Below are positions 33,681-45,421 of a stretch of DNA of 64,000 nt, piece by piece (the stretch's first letter is position 1; the number at the start of each line of letters is the position of its first letter). This DNA is from Platerodrilus igneus. Lineage: Eukaryota > Arthropoda > Insecta > Coleoptera > Lycidae. Under the pieces are notes generated by a model. The model was given only the letters and a program-made list of their open reading frames with translations. It was not told the origin of the DNA and did no database searches. The translations under genes and the position numbers were made by a program. The DNA lies in NCBI GenBank assembly GCA_036346225.1, contig JARFIW010000942.1:2191001-2255000 (forward strand), given 5' to 3'.

Positions 33681-34431
33681 GAGTATTACAACTTTTGCAT
33701 TGTTGTTTACCTAGGCTACTCGCCCTAATATTAGTTCAATTAATTAACTAATTTCGATTTAAAGTTATTTTATACAGTTTGTCAAAATTCCATGATAATT
33801 TCTGTTTAAGGTAAATATATTGTTAAGGAGTTTTGGAACTTGTTATTAAAAACATCGCTCCAAAGGCCCGAACCTTAACTCGCATACGCTTCATAATGTA
33901 GCTACATGTTCCTAGAGTGTTTTCAATTTGATAATAATGAAGGTATGCAACTCAAGTTGTACCTAACAAACTTCATAGGCGTCATAAAAACGCAAACATG
34001 AACGCCCCTTAATAATAGACTCGCCAATCAACACACCTCAAAATCGAATAGACTCGCCCGGGAATTCCAATTCTTATAATACAAACATTAAGTATAATGA
34101 TCAAGGCGACGAGCTTTCGTTTGTTGTTGGAAATATATTGACAGGTAATAGCCAGGACAAAGCAATAGCTTCCGATCTTCAGTGTTTAACCTTTGTTCAT
34201 GGTACACCAAAGCCGGGAGGTTAAACCAGAAGGTTGCGCGTCATGCACTAACGTGGATACTCCACGCCCTGTCGGCAAGGTGCACCAAATCCTACCACCA
34301 GGGTCTGGACTTCCATCAAAGGAAGTTACTCGTAAAACATTTTGGTATCAGCATCTGCGGTTGAACGTGGTTCACTGAGACCTGATGTCCAAGTCGTCCG
34401 GGACGTCCTCGTCTTTGCCACCCACTATCAC

Positions 34432-34854
34432 TGATGAAAACTAAATGAATAGAATGACTGACAATCTCCCCATGTGTCAATTTAATAAAATTATTATAGT
34501 ACAAGAAATTTCACTACATGTTTCAGGCTTATAAATCTTAGCCCATCTGCAGGCGATTGAAAGTACCAAACAAATTTTTATATATATGAAGTACAAATAA
34601 TGATTAGATTATAAAATCCAACATGAGGATAGTTTTAAATGTGTATATATGTTTGCTTAATATTCTAGATTTTATAATCCAATCGTTATTTGTACTTCAT
34701 ATATATAAAAATTTGTTTGGTACTTTCAATCACTTGAAGATGGGCTAAGATTTATAAGTCTGAAACATGTAGCGAAATTCCTTGTACTATAATAATTTTA
34801 TTAATTTGACACATGGGGAGATTGTGAGTCATTCTATTCATTTAGTTTTCATCA
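34432..34854. repeat. Foldback element with about 187-bp arms
   Basis: 34432-34619 and 34668-34854 are inverted copies of each other with a 48-bp spacer. The arm carries GAAGATGGGCTAAGATTTAT and CTGAAACATGTAGCGAAATT. A 'gaagatgg ... gaaac' pairing is a common terminal motif in Penelope-like elements, so this may be a non-autonomous relative; that link is inferred. Confidence 0.85.
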
Positions 34855-34964
34855 TATAAGAATCCCATTTGGAGTAATAAATCATTTCTCACATTATGGA
34901 AGTGGACCTAGCTGCATGGACATGTGAATACCACACCCCGCACGAAATCCAACGTCTTTTATGA

Positions 34965-35123
34965 AGAATCCGCCATCAGTATGCCGTTCCAAGCCTCGTA
35001 TCACCGATAAGGGAACCCACACATTACATGGCACCTGTTTTGATCGACCTTCCATGTCGAGCGCCGTATACCGACGTCGATACAACACAACTGTACCTGC
35101 AGATCCCAGACGACAACATATCT
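34965..35123 (+). other. Possible coding exon fragment
   Basis: A GC-richer block with an open plus frame of 53 codons (IRHQYAVPSLVSPIREPTHY ... YLQIPDDNIS) ending at a donor-like TCT followed by GTGAGT at 35124. Upstream (from about 34880) the same frame continues after one stop as EVDLAAWTCEYHTPHEIQRL. I do not recognise the family. A minus frame of 64 codons also covers it. It could be a host exon, a retropseudogene or a transposon fragment. Confidence 0.3.
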
Positions 35124-35129
35124 GTGAGT

Positions 35130-35689
35130 ACTTACTCCTATGTTAATGCATTTTAACGTAGGTTTCGTTTTGAGCCGTGTTTCTTAACAGATACATGCTT
35201 GAAAGTGAATCCAGTGCGCGAATTTCATTTGTTCTTGTGTACAAACATTACAAGCATTTAAATACGCACTATAAATTTTCTAAATCTAAAGGACATTTGC
35301 ATTTCTAGCGTTAATAAAATTTGTTCACATAAAAGCTCTATTCTCATGCATAAATTCAAGGACATTTGTAAATTGCACATGTATGAGTCTTATGTAACTG
35401 TTATTTTCAATTTCCTGTTACTGTATATATTTCTTGCAGCCATTGTAAATAAATTATACACATTTGTTGTCTCTATACATTAACCAAACAAAAGGCAACC
35501 CCACAAAAATACAAAATCGTGACTGAACATCCACAATAAAAACTACGTAATGTCTGTATATGTACACTGTCTGTAATTAATTTTTTCCAACCTTCACTAG
35601 TATAAACACTTCCGGTAATAGGAACACTTGAAGATTTTTTGTGTTCATGTTATTGAGATGGCATAGTAACAACTGAAATATGAAATGAA
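35130..35689. other. Stretch without recognisable gene
   Basis: AT-rich, only short frames. Confidence 0.35.
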
Positions 35690-36245
35690 CAACCGAAAAA
35701 GAAACTTTCAAGGAAAATTATGCCAAAGCCACAAATGTGATTTTACAATGGGTAACTGATCAACATATAGAGCTTATCAAAGATGCAAAAACAGAAACGC
35801 TTAAAAGTCTTTGAAATTAAAAGTGTTAATTCTTAATTATATGTACGAAGAAAACTATTGTCATTAAAATATGTCGGGTGAATTGTAAGATCATTTTGTT
35901 GAAGTCGACAAGCTTCTTAGGGACCTTGAGTCCACAGGTTCAACTATCGCAGAAACTAACAAAGTCCTTTATTTGTTGCTTACAATGCCTGAAAATTATA
36001 AAACTGTGATTATTGTACCTGAAACTACAACACAAACTCCAATGAAAATAAAAAGGCTAGCAGTAGTAATGGCTCGTTTAAAATAAATGAAAACTATAAT
36101 ACTAAAAAGAAACTAAACAATTTTGGACGTTATACAAACAAAGAGGTTTTAGAGGTGATTATAGAGGACGAGACTATGAAAGAGATACTGGAAAAAATAA
36201 TTTTGTTAGAAATAATGGTAGTTATGGGAATAATTTGTCACTAAA
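35690..36245 (+). pseudogene. Copia gag fragment
   Basis: Encodes broken pieces of a Ty1/Copia Gag (UBN2-type): FKENYAKATNVILQWVTDQH (about 35720), a middle with KLLSLKYVG in another frame, then VEVDKLLRDLESTGSTIAET and NKVLYLLLTMPENYKTVI (about 35900-36010), ending in a Lys/Asn-rich tail. Multiple frame changes. The zinc knuckle and everything up to RT are missing. The RT part of what may be the same element lies at 38250-39027, after the H4 and hAT sequences. 36246-36670 shows no gene. Confidence 0.75.
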
Positions 36246-36673
36246 AATAACAATTGGTTTATAATTATTTTACAATAATTAATAAATATTCATCCACCCC
36301 TTTCTAATTTATTAATTTACTGTTCGGTGGTAAGTTAAAATATTCGATTTAAAAACGTGTCAGTTTCTGGTGGTAAATCACGAATTGGTCCCATTACATG
36401 AACATTTGCTTGGTTGTACAATGCATACTGATTTGCAAGCAATTAAAATCTAATTAATAGAAATGATTTCTACAGTTCAATAATACACACAAGATCAAAC
36501 TCATTTTATTAAAATCTGGAATGTTTACATTCTTACATGTTTCCATATTCTCTATCTGTTATCAAATGGCCGATAATATGTCAAAAATGTTTCCTATGCC
36601 ATTAGTCCTTTAATGTAAAAACAGGAATTTCTTAATTTACTGTTTTTGAAGAAATAAATTTATTTCGACCGAA

Positions 36674-36847
36674 AGCAGAGGCATCAAGAGAATTGCGGGC
36701 CTTATCTACGAAGTGACTGGAGGCGTATTGAAAGTCTTCCTGGAGAACATCATCCGCGATGCTGTCACCTATGCAGAGCATGCAAAGAGGAAGACCGTCA
36801 CTGTAATAGATGTCGTCTACGCCTTGAAATGCCTTCGGCCTCAGCGG
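36674..36847 (+). pseudogene. H4: Histone H4 fragment
   Basis: An uninterrupted frame encodes the C-terminal half of histone H4: [20 protein letters not shown], then [20 protein letters not shown] and [11 protein letters not shown], equal to about residues 40-91 of the 102-residue mature protein. Differences from the near-invariant family include Ser-to-Ala, Glu-Arg to Val-Gly around the TRG segment, and Met-Asp to Ile-Asp. The N-terminal tail and first helix are absent, and after K91 five foreign codons are followed by RQGRLL and a stop at 36868. No histone 3' stem-loop was seen. H4 packages DNA in nucleosomes; this copy cannot do so. Its coding-like base composition contrasts sharply with the AT-rich flanks. 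A truncated retropseudogene or a captured fragment is most likely. Confidence 0.9.
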
Positions 36848-38226
36848 CAGGGGCGGCTTCTCCGATGAGGCAGTGCCTCACCATAAAATGAGAGCAGAAA
36901 AATCTACATTCAAAACAAACTCTTAAATATCAATTTAAAAAATTTAATTTTTATTTAAAATCTAGTCACACTTTTATTAATTTCTTTTCTATTATAACTG
37001 ACCATGGATCCTAAATCATAATGATTAACGCTCATTGCAGTTCAGAAACTTTAACCCATTTTTATACATAACTCTGGCGTTTTAGTTCCATGCTTTATAA
37101 CTTATAAGCTGCGTTAAGAGACAGGCCGGTACCTGGTCTCAAGTGCACTTATATTCGACGGACAAAATAGTAACCCATGTTTAATATAAAAACGATTTAC
37201 AATTAAAGGTTTGGCGGAGCATGTAAATTTATAAAATCAACTACTTAGTGCTAATTAATACAGGTTAACTTTTAAAGGAATCACTTTTAAATGAGCCATG
37301 GATTATTATTTATGATAGCATGTAATCCAAACCGCCAAGTGTAACAAACATACAGAGCAAAGGGTTTTGATTTCGTTTTTTTTAAAATAATAATATGTCT
37401 ATTCATTTGATATCGAATTCTAATACACAGTGTTATGCGATAAATACCTAATCTAATAATTATTTAGGAACAAGAACAGAAAGAAATGAAAATTAAGAAT
37501 GAGTGTTTGCTTACTCCCAGACTTTCGTATTTGCTGTGTGAGGCAAGTATTCAAACTGCCTCTCATGGTAGTTATAAGCAGATGCCATAGACCCAAGCCA
37601 ATGCCAACACAAAGCCTTATTGTACTTTCTGAGTCTGACTCATTTCTATGACAGATTCTTATATTGTGAATTAGCTGTTACCTACCTGTTATTCGAACAT
37701 AATGTAAAATTTTGAAAATATACTTATAATCATTTAAATGTTGTTAGCTTGATTTTCAACTGTACGTACAGTGTTCGTTTTGTCTTATGCGTTATCCGTA
37801 CGAGTATTCAGTTCAAATTTATCTAGTGTTTATTTTAAAAACTGTAATTGGGATGAACTGCTTTGACTACCTTTTAGTTTAATTAATTTAGTGCGTAATT
37901 AGCATTGGCGGTAACGGTGATAGTTATTAATTACCAGAAACAGAAGAGTCAGCATCTGCTGTATATTTTTGTACGTATGCATTTTTAGCGATAGTTGTAA
38001 AATGTCAAACCAAACTGAACTAAAGTGTGACGACATTGTACATTTTATAATTCAAAACGGATTTACACCGTTAAGCTACGAAAATAAAATATACATTAAA
38101 AATTTAAGAGAACCTTGCCTAGATCTTAGCAAATCCTTGATGCAGGAAAACCAAATAGAGCATTTTCTAATTTACGGTACTAAAAATGCCTGTCAACCAC
38201 AGGCATTTTTGGTACCATACCTTTAA
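36848..38226 (+). mobile_element. hAT element, 5' end and transposase N-terminus
   Basis: CAGGGGCGGCTTCTCCGATG at 36848 looks like a hAT terminal repeat, followed by the palindromic GAGGCAGTGCCTC. An ATG at 38002 opens a 74-codon frame, MSNQTELKCDDIVHFIIQNG, with LSYENKIYIKNLREPCLDLS; this resembles the N-terminus of ZMYM1/TTF-finger-type hAT transposases, in which a 'EKIxIKxLGRPxPDL' phrase precedes the TTF finger. The frame stops at 38226, before the finger and catalytic core, so the element is 3'-truncated; the other terminus was not found. Caution: the terminal-repeat start overlaps codons that could also be read as H4 RQGR. Confidence 0.5.
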
Positions 38227-38249
38227 AATAATCACCTTTCTTCCTGAAA

Positions 38250-39027
38250 GGGTAGTATCAAAAATGGCCAAATCAGACACTAGCAGAACCCTACAAATTC
38301 TGTCATCAGACACTTTGGCATCGGTCACTCTAGAAACTTAAAACAAATTATTAGCAAAACATCTCAACAACCCTAATATACAAAAGTATACATATTTCAA
38401 GGGCGGGCCAGTACAAGTATACTCACCAGTGGTGCACATGCTTTCTATCCGAGTGCTCTTATCATTAGGTGTCAATTAGATATAAAATGTGCATTTTTGA
38501 ACGGCGACATATCAGAAACTGTGTATATGGCAATTCCTGTTGGCGTGGAGGTAAAATATCAGCCAAAAAAATAAGTACACATGTAAACGTAATTAAGCTT
38601 CATAAGCCTTCGGAAAAGCACCTAAATGCTGATATGAAAAATTGCACATTCATTTACTTAATTTGAATAGTGAAAGATCACAATTGGATCCGTATTTATA
38701 TTTTGGCAAAGATATTTATTTGATTGTACATGTGGATGACATAATTTTGTTTAGTTCTGTATGGACAAATTTGAAATTTGTAACCAAAAGTTAATGTTAA
38801 AATTTGAAATGCGTGATTTGTCACCTAAATGTCAAAATAACTTTACTTTAGTATTTTTGGGAATAACAATTCAAAAGTAGCACAGTAAGTTATTTTTAAG
38901 CCAAAAGGATTTGATTCAATAGATGTTAATCAATTTAACGTGGCTGATTGTAAAACATTAAGTATTCCTATACAGCAAAAATAAAATTTGAAAAATAATG
39001 AGTCAAATTCTGAACTATTCAGATATA
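38250..39027 (+). pseudogene. Copia reverse transcriptase fragment
   Basis: Plus-strand Copia RT pieces: YSPVVHMLSIRVLLSLG, then LDIKCAFLNGDISETVYMAI (first catalytic Asp, about 38480), a degraded KLHK...LKQ region, LFDCTCG in one frame but IVHVDDIILFSS in the correct one (catalytic Asp pair, about 38735), MRDLSPK, FLGITIQ, and a trailing NVADCKTLSIPI. It ends where repeat C begins. Many frame breaks. RNase H is missing. Probably the same insertion as the gag at 35690. Confidence 0.8.
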
Positions 39028-39905
39028 TTATTTTAGTTATGATGTGATTAAAGTAACCTCTGCTATGACCCCGTATTAACGCGTTTGCATTATGACTATG
39101 GATGGGATAGTCAATTCAATTTGTGCCCTTTGTTTGGTACCATCATAGCATATGTCCATGTTAAACTTCATGTTTGTTTATACATATTTGTTTTTATCAA
39201 GTATTTGTAGTAATGTTTATACAATGATAGAATATAGGTTAGCCATTGTGCACCATATTGCCAAAAGGGTGGAAACTGCAAATGGTATGTACGATAAACG
39301 TGAATGTTTGAGCTTTTGTTGAATTTACTAACATTTTATGGCCGTGCGGAGTGGAACATTGGTAGTCAAGGTCCTTATCTTCCTGGTGTTCTTCGTCTTC
39401 AACTTTAGGCAGGTAGTAATGGCACAGCCATCCCTGTTACACTCTAGAAAAGACTAGCTAGACTACACTAACCTATCTTCAGTCTCATACGTAGAATGTC
39501 TGCGTAACAGTTGGCATCACGTAATATTAAACGTGCACAGGGTGCTTGTTCGCCATCCCTTCCATGGAGAAGTGTATTTATGCAGTTAGAAACACAGGAA
39601 GTTCGGCACTGTTTGCTCTTGTAATTCATGTTTAATTGATGGTAATCTAATTTTGAGGTTATCATGTAATAATTAAAGTAGGGTTCGTTAACTATTGTAG
39701 TTTTATTTCAAACCTTCCCGCCTTAACGCCATCTCAGTGTATATTTGGGTTTAGTTACGGCTGCACAACATAGGTGTTACTAGCCACGGTCACTAAGCGA
39801 CTAGATCATGAGGCCAAGGTATTGTCTAGAGAGAGAGCATTCCAAGCAGCCTTCAGGTCGGTTACATTACAGATTTGGTGCTGCGTGACCAGGATACACT
39901 GTTGA
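39028..39905 (+). repeat. Repeat C, copy 1
   Basis: About 880 bp that match, in reverse complement, 60975-61935. Shared blocks include ACCCCGTATTAACG, ACTAACATTTTATTGCCGTG-type, CTGTTACACTCTAGA, GAATGTCTGCGTAACAGTTG, AAACCTTCC-GCCTTAACGCC and GCGTGACCAGGATACAC. No coding frame spans it. It is probably a noncoding part of a larger transposable element or a non-autonomous element. Confidence 0.85.
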
Positions 39906-40595
39906 TGGCGTTGTGAAGAGTTTAAAATTTTCTTTGTTTTATTTTTTATATTAATTTACTTGTTAGAATATATTACTGCTGTCTGTTTTATGCTTTCAAT
40001 CTAGTACCTTCGGGTGGAGAATTGGAGACGTGGCCGCAAGTATAGCGGCCCTTAGTCAAATTATAATGTCCGTTTTATGCTATAGGTTTCCTCATCCACT
40101 CTTGGTGCCGAGTTACTCCAACACAAGCAACTTTAACAATAAAATTTTGGTATGGAAAAATTCACAGAACAACAGCACGATGTTAATTAGGATTTACTGG
40201 AAGCCACGATAGGAACTTTTAATGGGGACAACGCCTTTCCTGCAAGGTAGTTGATTATTGTAAGTACTGCTGTGGATGCAGGGGTCGTTAACTACCACCA
40301 ATGAGGTGCCAATAGTCAGGGTCTGGTAATGTAAGTTTTGTTGTATTATACAGCAGAACCTTCAAGTTCTGTGGTTAATAATAATAATACTAAAAAATTT
40401 TTAGCACGGAGCCGAAGTTCTCGACCAGTGTTTACTATAAAGAAACATTTTTTTAAGTGGTAGGGTTTGGCATGGAAGATAAATCGGAAGTCGTTAAAAG
40501 CTGTCTAATTTCATGTAATTCTGCCTGGATTGACATTGAGGTTTTCTGTCCAACTTTTATGATTTTCAGACTGATTTTTTTGTTCACTTTCGTTA
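39906..40595. other. Mostly unassigned; contains a SINE tail scrap
   Basis: 40000-40026 reads TAGTACCTTCGGGTGGAGAA, matching the tail of the SINE units at 10223-11182. From about 40440 to the BEL element the minus strand has an Asn/Ser-rich frame that may continue the one beyond the BEL 3' LTR (see 54890-56600). Confidence 0.4.
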
Positions 40596-40600
40596 GCAGG

Positions 40601-40983
40601 TGTTTACGCCTTGCCTAATATAAAATAAAAGCATGCTCCTCTTATCTCTCGACTACGATTTGTTATTCGCGCATCGCCAAGGTGAGCGCTGGTTACAACA
40701 ATGAGATAAGTCAGTCGACACAGCTCTCTCTTAGAACACAGTCCATTATTTAAATGTCACACTCGCGCCGGTTTGTTGGCATTAGTTAATTAATTAAATA
40801 ACAACGTGGGTACCTCTATTCCTTTCCTTCATCACCCTCCTACCTAACCAATTATGTATTTAGTGGTGAGTGTGAAGTGATAATTGAACACGGGGTAAGT
40901 TTTTTTATGCAACCACATTTATTACACATTTTATTACGCATTTTTTGTTATTGTGAACCAGCCGCTCCGCTTAGGCGTGAACA
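40601..40983 (+). repeat. BEL/Pao 5' LTR
   Basis: 383 bp, TGTTTACGCC...TGAACA, matching 54442-54835 with three substitutions and one 11-bp indel in an AATTA-rich spot. Flanked by the target duplication GCAGG (40596-40600), repeated at 54836-54840. A possible primer-binding site (TGGTCGCTTCGACCGG) lies 13 bp downstream at 40997, farther than usual. Confidence 0.95.
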
Positions 40984-41268
40984 TACCTTATTTTTTTGGT
41001 CGCTTCGACCGGTATGCGTGATAGAATTGTCGTCGTGGTTTTGGAGGAGCTTGCTTTATGTTAAATTATTACAAAGTTGCTCTTAAAAGTATTTGAAATA
41101 AATTCACTCTTATCGAATTGTAAAGTTAACCTCGTAATTGAGTTTGACCTGCATGTTGATAAACGGTTATCAGCACAGGTGTGTTTGTTTATATTTGCAT
41201 TCAATTTTAATTATAAAATACACTTTAATTCAATTACATATTTGCGTGAAGTTTAAGCTATTCTGAAA

Positions 41269-44088
41269 ATGTCTTTCGACAGCATTTCTTTGCAAGCTCA
41301 ACAAGAAGCCTTATTTGGTCGCTTGCAAGGCATTTGGGATTATGCTATTTCCGCAAATGTATGTAAATTAAACTTATTAGAAGCAAAAATGCAAAGGCTT
41401 CCGATTATTGAAAATGCTCTCGAAAAACTACAGGTAGCAATAATAGAATTTAACGCTACTAAACCCGACCCGAAACTACATGTAAAATTGAATCTAGCAG
41501 CTTTCGACGACTTATTTGACGTAGTTCGTGCAAAATATTTAGAATTGAAAGAAAATTCTACAAAATCGGTTTCTGCGGATGCTCTGGCATTTAAGGGCCC
41601 ATCCGTTGAATGTTTAAAACCTCTAGAAATTCCTGTTTTTGATGGTTCCATCGATAAGTGGAATAATTTCATTACTACTTATCGCAGTGTTGTACACGAA
41701 AACAAATCTATTCCGGTCTCATTGAAATATTTATATTTTAGATCGTATCTCGATAAGGAAGCATTAAGTGTCGTCTCTGATCTAGCGTTAGATCCCAATT
41801 TGTATGAGCAAGCATTTAAAAAACTTGTAGACTGCTACGACTCGCCACGCAGAATTGTTAATTTTTATTTGAATAAAATTCTTCAATTTAAATCTACTGG
41901 TTCCTTATCAAATTTCATAAATACACATTTCAACGCAGTAAGCACTTTGAAATCTGCCCCCGACGTTGAAGATTTATTGGACTTTATTTTATTTTCTCTA
42001 TGTTATCGTAATTTGGATCCTAAATTACAACATGCATTTGATGCACGCGCGGATTCTAATGTGCCGACTTGTGCTAAGTTGTTCGAATTTTTAACCGCGC
42101 AGAATAAAACCTCAGAAATGCACGAAGATGTTCAAACTTTAAAACCCGTCAACGTAAATATGCCACCTTGCTCCAAATATAATCTAAATAAGTCTTTTTT
42201 TGTAAAAGAATCCACTAACGATGCGCAAGTAAAATGCGATCGTAATTCGTGTCCCTATTGTAATGAAGGGCATACAATTTACGCGTGCAAAAACTTTCAA
42301 AAATTAAATGTTTCCGATAGATACACCGCGGTAAAAAGAATGTTGCGTTGTTTCAAATGTTTAGGCAATCATATTAAGGGCTGCAACTCTAAAGGAAGAT
42401 GCAGGTTATGTAGCTCGAGATATCATCACACCTTTTTGCATAATGCATCGCCTGTCTCGACTTCGGGACCGATAACACCTGTGACCCCTTCCACATCCGA
42501 TAAGAAAGAAACAGTTTCTACATGCGATGTGTCTAATAATCCTAAAAATTATACAGTGCTTTTAGGAACGATTCAAGCTAAAATTCGGGACATCAATGGC
42601 GATTTTCAACCTGTAAGGTGCGTGCTTGATTCAGGGTCCCAGATCAATGCGATCACTTCTGCTTGCGTGCAACGTTTGGGTCTTAAATATGTTCGCAATA
42701 ATAGTAAGGTGTGTGGACTAGCCAATGTCGCTGTTAATTCTAAAGGGCTAGTCGATTGTTTTCTACTTTCCAATTATGCAGATCAACGAATAAATTTTTG
42801 TGCCTCTATTCTTCCAAAACTTACAGGTAATATTCCTGGTTGTTCTTTACCACGTGGAATTCATGAACGATTTAAACATTTACCCTTGGCTGACCCTAAT
42901 TTCCATGTATCCGCTCCGGTAGAAATATTATTAGGAGCGGACATATGTTGTAGAATATTATTTTCGAATAACGCAAATAACCGTCTTGGTAAACCTCTAG
43001 CGATTGACACTATTTTTGGATACGTGTTATTGGGACAGGTGCCTTCTCCGCAAGGACCGTCAAACGCTACTTCGCTTTGTATAATGTCGCAACCTCTTGA
43101 AAGCGAAGTAAAAAATTTTTGGGCGCTCGAAGAAGTCTCGCAACCTCCTGCTGTGAATATTGACGACAATTATTGTGAAGCACATTTTGTTAGTACCCAC
43201 TCTCGCGATGAAACTGGTCGTTATATTGTAGCCCTACCCTTCAAGGATAATGCCGAACCTCTAGGGCGCAATCGTGAAATCGCTTATAACAGTTATCTAA
43301 ATTTAGAACGGCGACTTCGGAATTCAACCGAAAATCAAAAGGTTTATGATTCATTTCTCAAGGAATATCTATCTCTAAATTACATGAATGTTGCTCTGCA
43401 ACCCTCCGATTATATTTTACCACACCACGGCATTCATAAAACCACAAGCAGTACTACCAAACTACGAGTGGTGTTTAACGGATCTGCTAATGATTCGACC
43501 AGTAAGTCCCTCAATCAACGTCTTTACGCTGGTCCAAAACTGCAATCAGGTTTGCCCGAAATAATATTTTATTTCGTTCCCACAAAATAGCACTTTGTGC
43601 TGACATACGAATGATGTACCGCCAAATTTTAGTACGATGCAAGATAGAATATACCAACATATATTCTGGCGACCCTCCTCGACAGCGGAGTTCAAGAGTA
43701 CGAATTGAACACGCTTACTTATGGTCTTTCACCATCCTCTTTATTGCGCAACGCGTGTTAAAACAATTGGTGATCGACGAAGGACAACAATTTCCTCTAG
43801 CATCTGTGGCCTTGCTGAATCACACGTATATGGATGATGTGATTTCAGGAGCCAAGTCCGTTGCGGCAGCTCAGCAGCTGCAATCGGAATTAATAAAATT
43901 GCTGTCTCTTGGCCAATTTCAATTAAGAAAGTGGTCCAGCAATGACAACTCTCTTTAAATCAATTCCAGGAATCTGAATTAGAACCCTCCGTAGCATTTT
44001 CTGATGAAATCTCTGGTATCAAAATATTGGGACTAGTTTGGAACCCGAATTTGATAATTTCACCTACTATGTTGTTCCTTTCGAAGGA
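41269..44088 (+). pseudogene. BEL/Pao gag-protease-RT, 5' part
   Basis: An intact 773-residue frame (41269-43590) followed by broken RT. In order: an N-terminal coiled region, a DUF1759-type gag core (LEIPVFDGSIDKWNNFITTY, SLSNFINT), zinc knuckles (CPYCNEGHTIYAC, CFKCLGNHIKGC, CRLCSSRYHH), an aspartic protease with LDSGSQINAI, a linker (VEILLGADICCRIL) and the RT entry (GRYIVALPF, RVVFNGSAN). At 43590 the frame breaks; ALCADIRMMYRQI (first catalytic Asp) and YMDDVISG (43827-43850) follow in other frames. At 44088 it is split by a Gypsy insertion and resumes at 52774. The ATG at 41269 is the first in frame after the LTR and leader. In a live element these proteins form virus-like particles and copy RNA to DNA in the cytoplasm. 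Confidence 0.95.
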
Positions 44089-44092
44089 ATAT
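44089..44092. other. Gypsy target-site duplication ATAT (left)
   Basis: ATAT precedes the 5' LTR and recurs at 52774-52777 after the 3' LTR. Confidence 0.85.
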
Positions 44093-44779
44093 TGTTACGC
44101 AAACTGAATTTGCACTTTAACATTTTATGTTAAGTAGTTTTTTAATGTGCGGAAGCTTCCCGCCATAATTTTAAATACGCAAGACGCGCGAACATTTTTA
44201 AATGAACTGGGCGGGGCTTCCGGTACGTCACAATAGTGCAATTGGCAAGTGTGAATTATCCCCATAGGGTAAGGCAATGCTACAAAGAGTAGGGAGTTCC
44301 GCGGTTCTCGCGCGGAAACGTGGCTTTTTTACGCGGAACTTTGAAGTGAACAGTCGTGCCGGGTGTCGTGTTATCTTATTATGTAGATTTCCTTATCTTG
44401 AGTATCTTTCCTTAATTCCCTATTCCCGTCTTCCACTGCATATAGGAACGAAGATGACCCTGGACCATGACCCCGAGATAATTTGGATGTCCAACTCTAC
44501 CAGCAGCGATGCCGAGGTTGCCGTGGCGGATTTCCTGCCGGTTAGCTGATCCTTCACGTGAGTAGATTATCTAATTTTTATTGTTTAAATTTTATGTACC
44601 TTCTCTTAATTATGGCGCAATATAAATTATCAGTGACGTCATGTGTATCTTATGAACTTTGGTAATTGTATTACCGGCTTTTAAGAGCCATCTATCGCCA
44701 TTTCAATGTACCAGAATCTAAGCGTAACATTTTGTTAACTGCATTACCGACCAGGTAAAACTGTAAACGAAGTGTAGCA
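44093..44779 (+). repeat. Gypsy 5' LTR
   Basis: 687 bp, TGTTACG...TGTAGCA, matching 52089-52773 nearly perfectly: I count two substitutions and seven small indels, mostly in homopolymers. A frame of up to 90 codons inside it (44277-44549, with its partner at 52340) is LTR sequence, not a gene. Confidence 0.95.
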
Positions 44780-44781
44780 GA

Positions 44782-44797
44782 TGGCGCCTTCAACCTG
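44782..44797 (+). other. Primer-binding site candidate
   Basis: TGGCGCCTTCAACCTG starts two bases after the LTR. TGGCGCC fits the 3' end of a tRNA (as in tRNA-Lys) but the rest does not match tRNA-Lys. The following leader 44798-45421 has no coding. Confidence 0.5.
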
Positions 44798-45421
44798 TTC
44801 AGGCTATGAACTTCAGGGCTTCTTCTTTGTTTTAGGTTAGAATAATTTCCTTTATAAGGATACAATGCATTAATAGCTTCTTCACTTAAAGAACTTTACT
44901 TTTATTCATGTAAGTATTTACCTTACCTTATGTCTTTAAATACAGTATTATAGAATTACCTATTAAAATATCTTTAGTTGCTTTCCTTAACTTTGAAAGG
45001 TCGTTTTTGAAACTTAAATACATCTTTATGTTACATTCTAAAATTGCATTATGATTTATCTTTACATGAAAATTAAGTGTTTAAAAACACTTGAGTGAAA
45101 TAAATTGCTAGTATACCTTTTTAAGAAGTGTTTGACTATACGTTGTTGCCTTATAGGTTAAATAACATATCCTCTGCGCCCATTTTCCATTTTGGAAGGC
45201 TTGTCTGTCATTATCTATAAAATATGTATTTAACTGAACATTGATTTCGTTTCCATATACCTTAAATGTGTTTCTTTGGTGTTATCGGTGACGTTCTAAC
45301 AAGTTCTTACCTCTAAATATCGTATCGTATTACCTTAAAGTAGCTGTAACGTGTTTTTTACCTTCTAACCTGCGTCAAAATCGCATATTTTTTATATCGT
45401 GTCTTGAATATTGTATTCATA

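Noticed and set aside
34431..34475. Hammerhead ribozyme core suggested by CTGATGA
   Set aside because: Penelope-like elements can carry hammerheads, but no GAAA core and cleavage triplet follow with fitting stems.
44277..44549. 90-codon frame, with a 67-codon partner at 52340-52543
   Set aside because: Both lie inside the paired Gypsy LTRs and are duplicates of noncoding LTR sequence.
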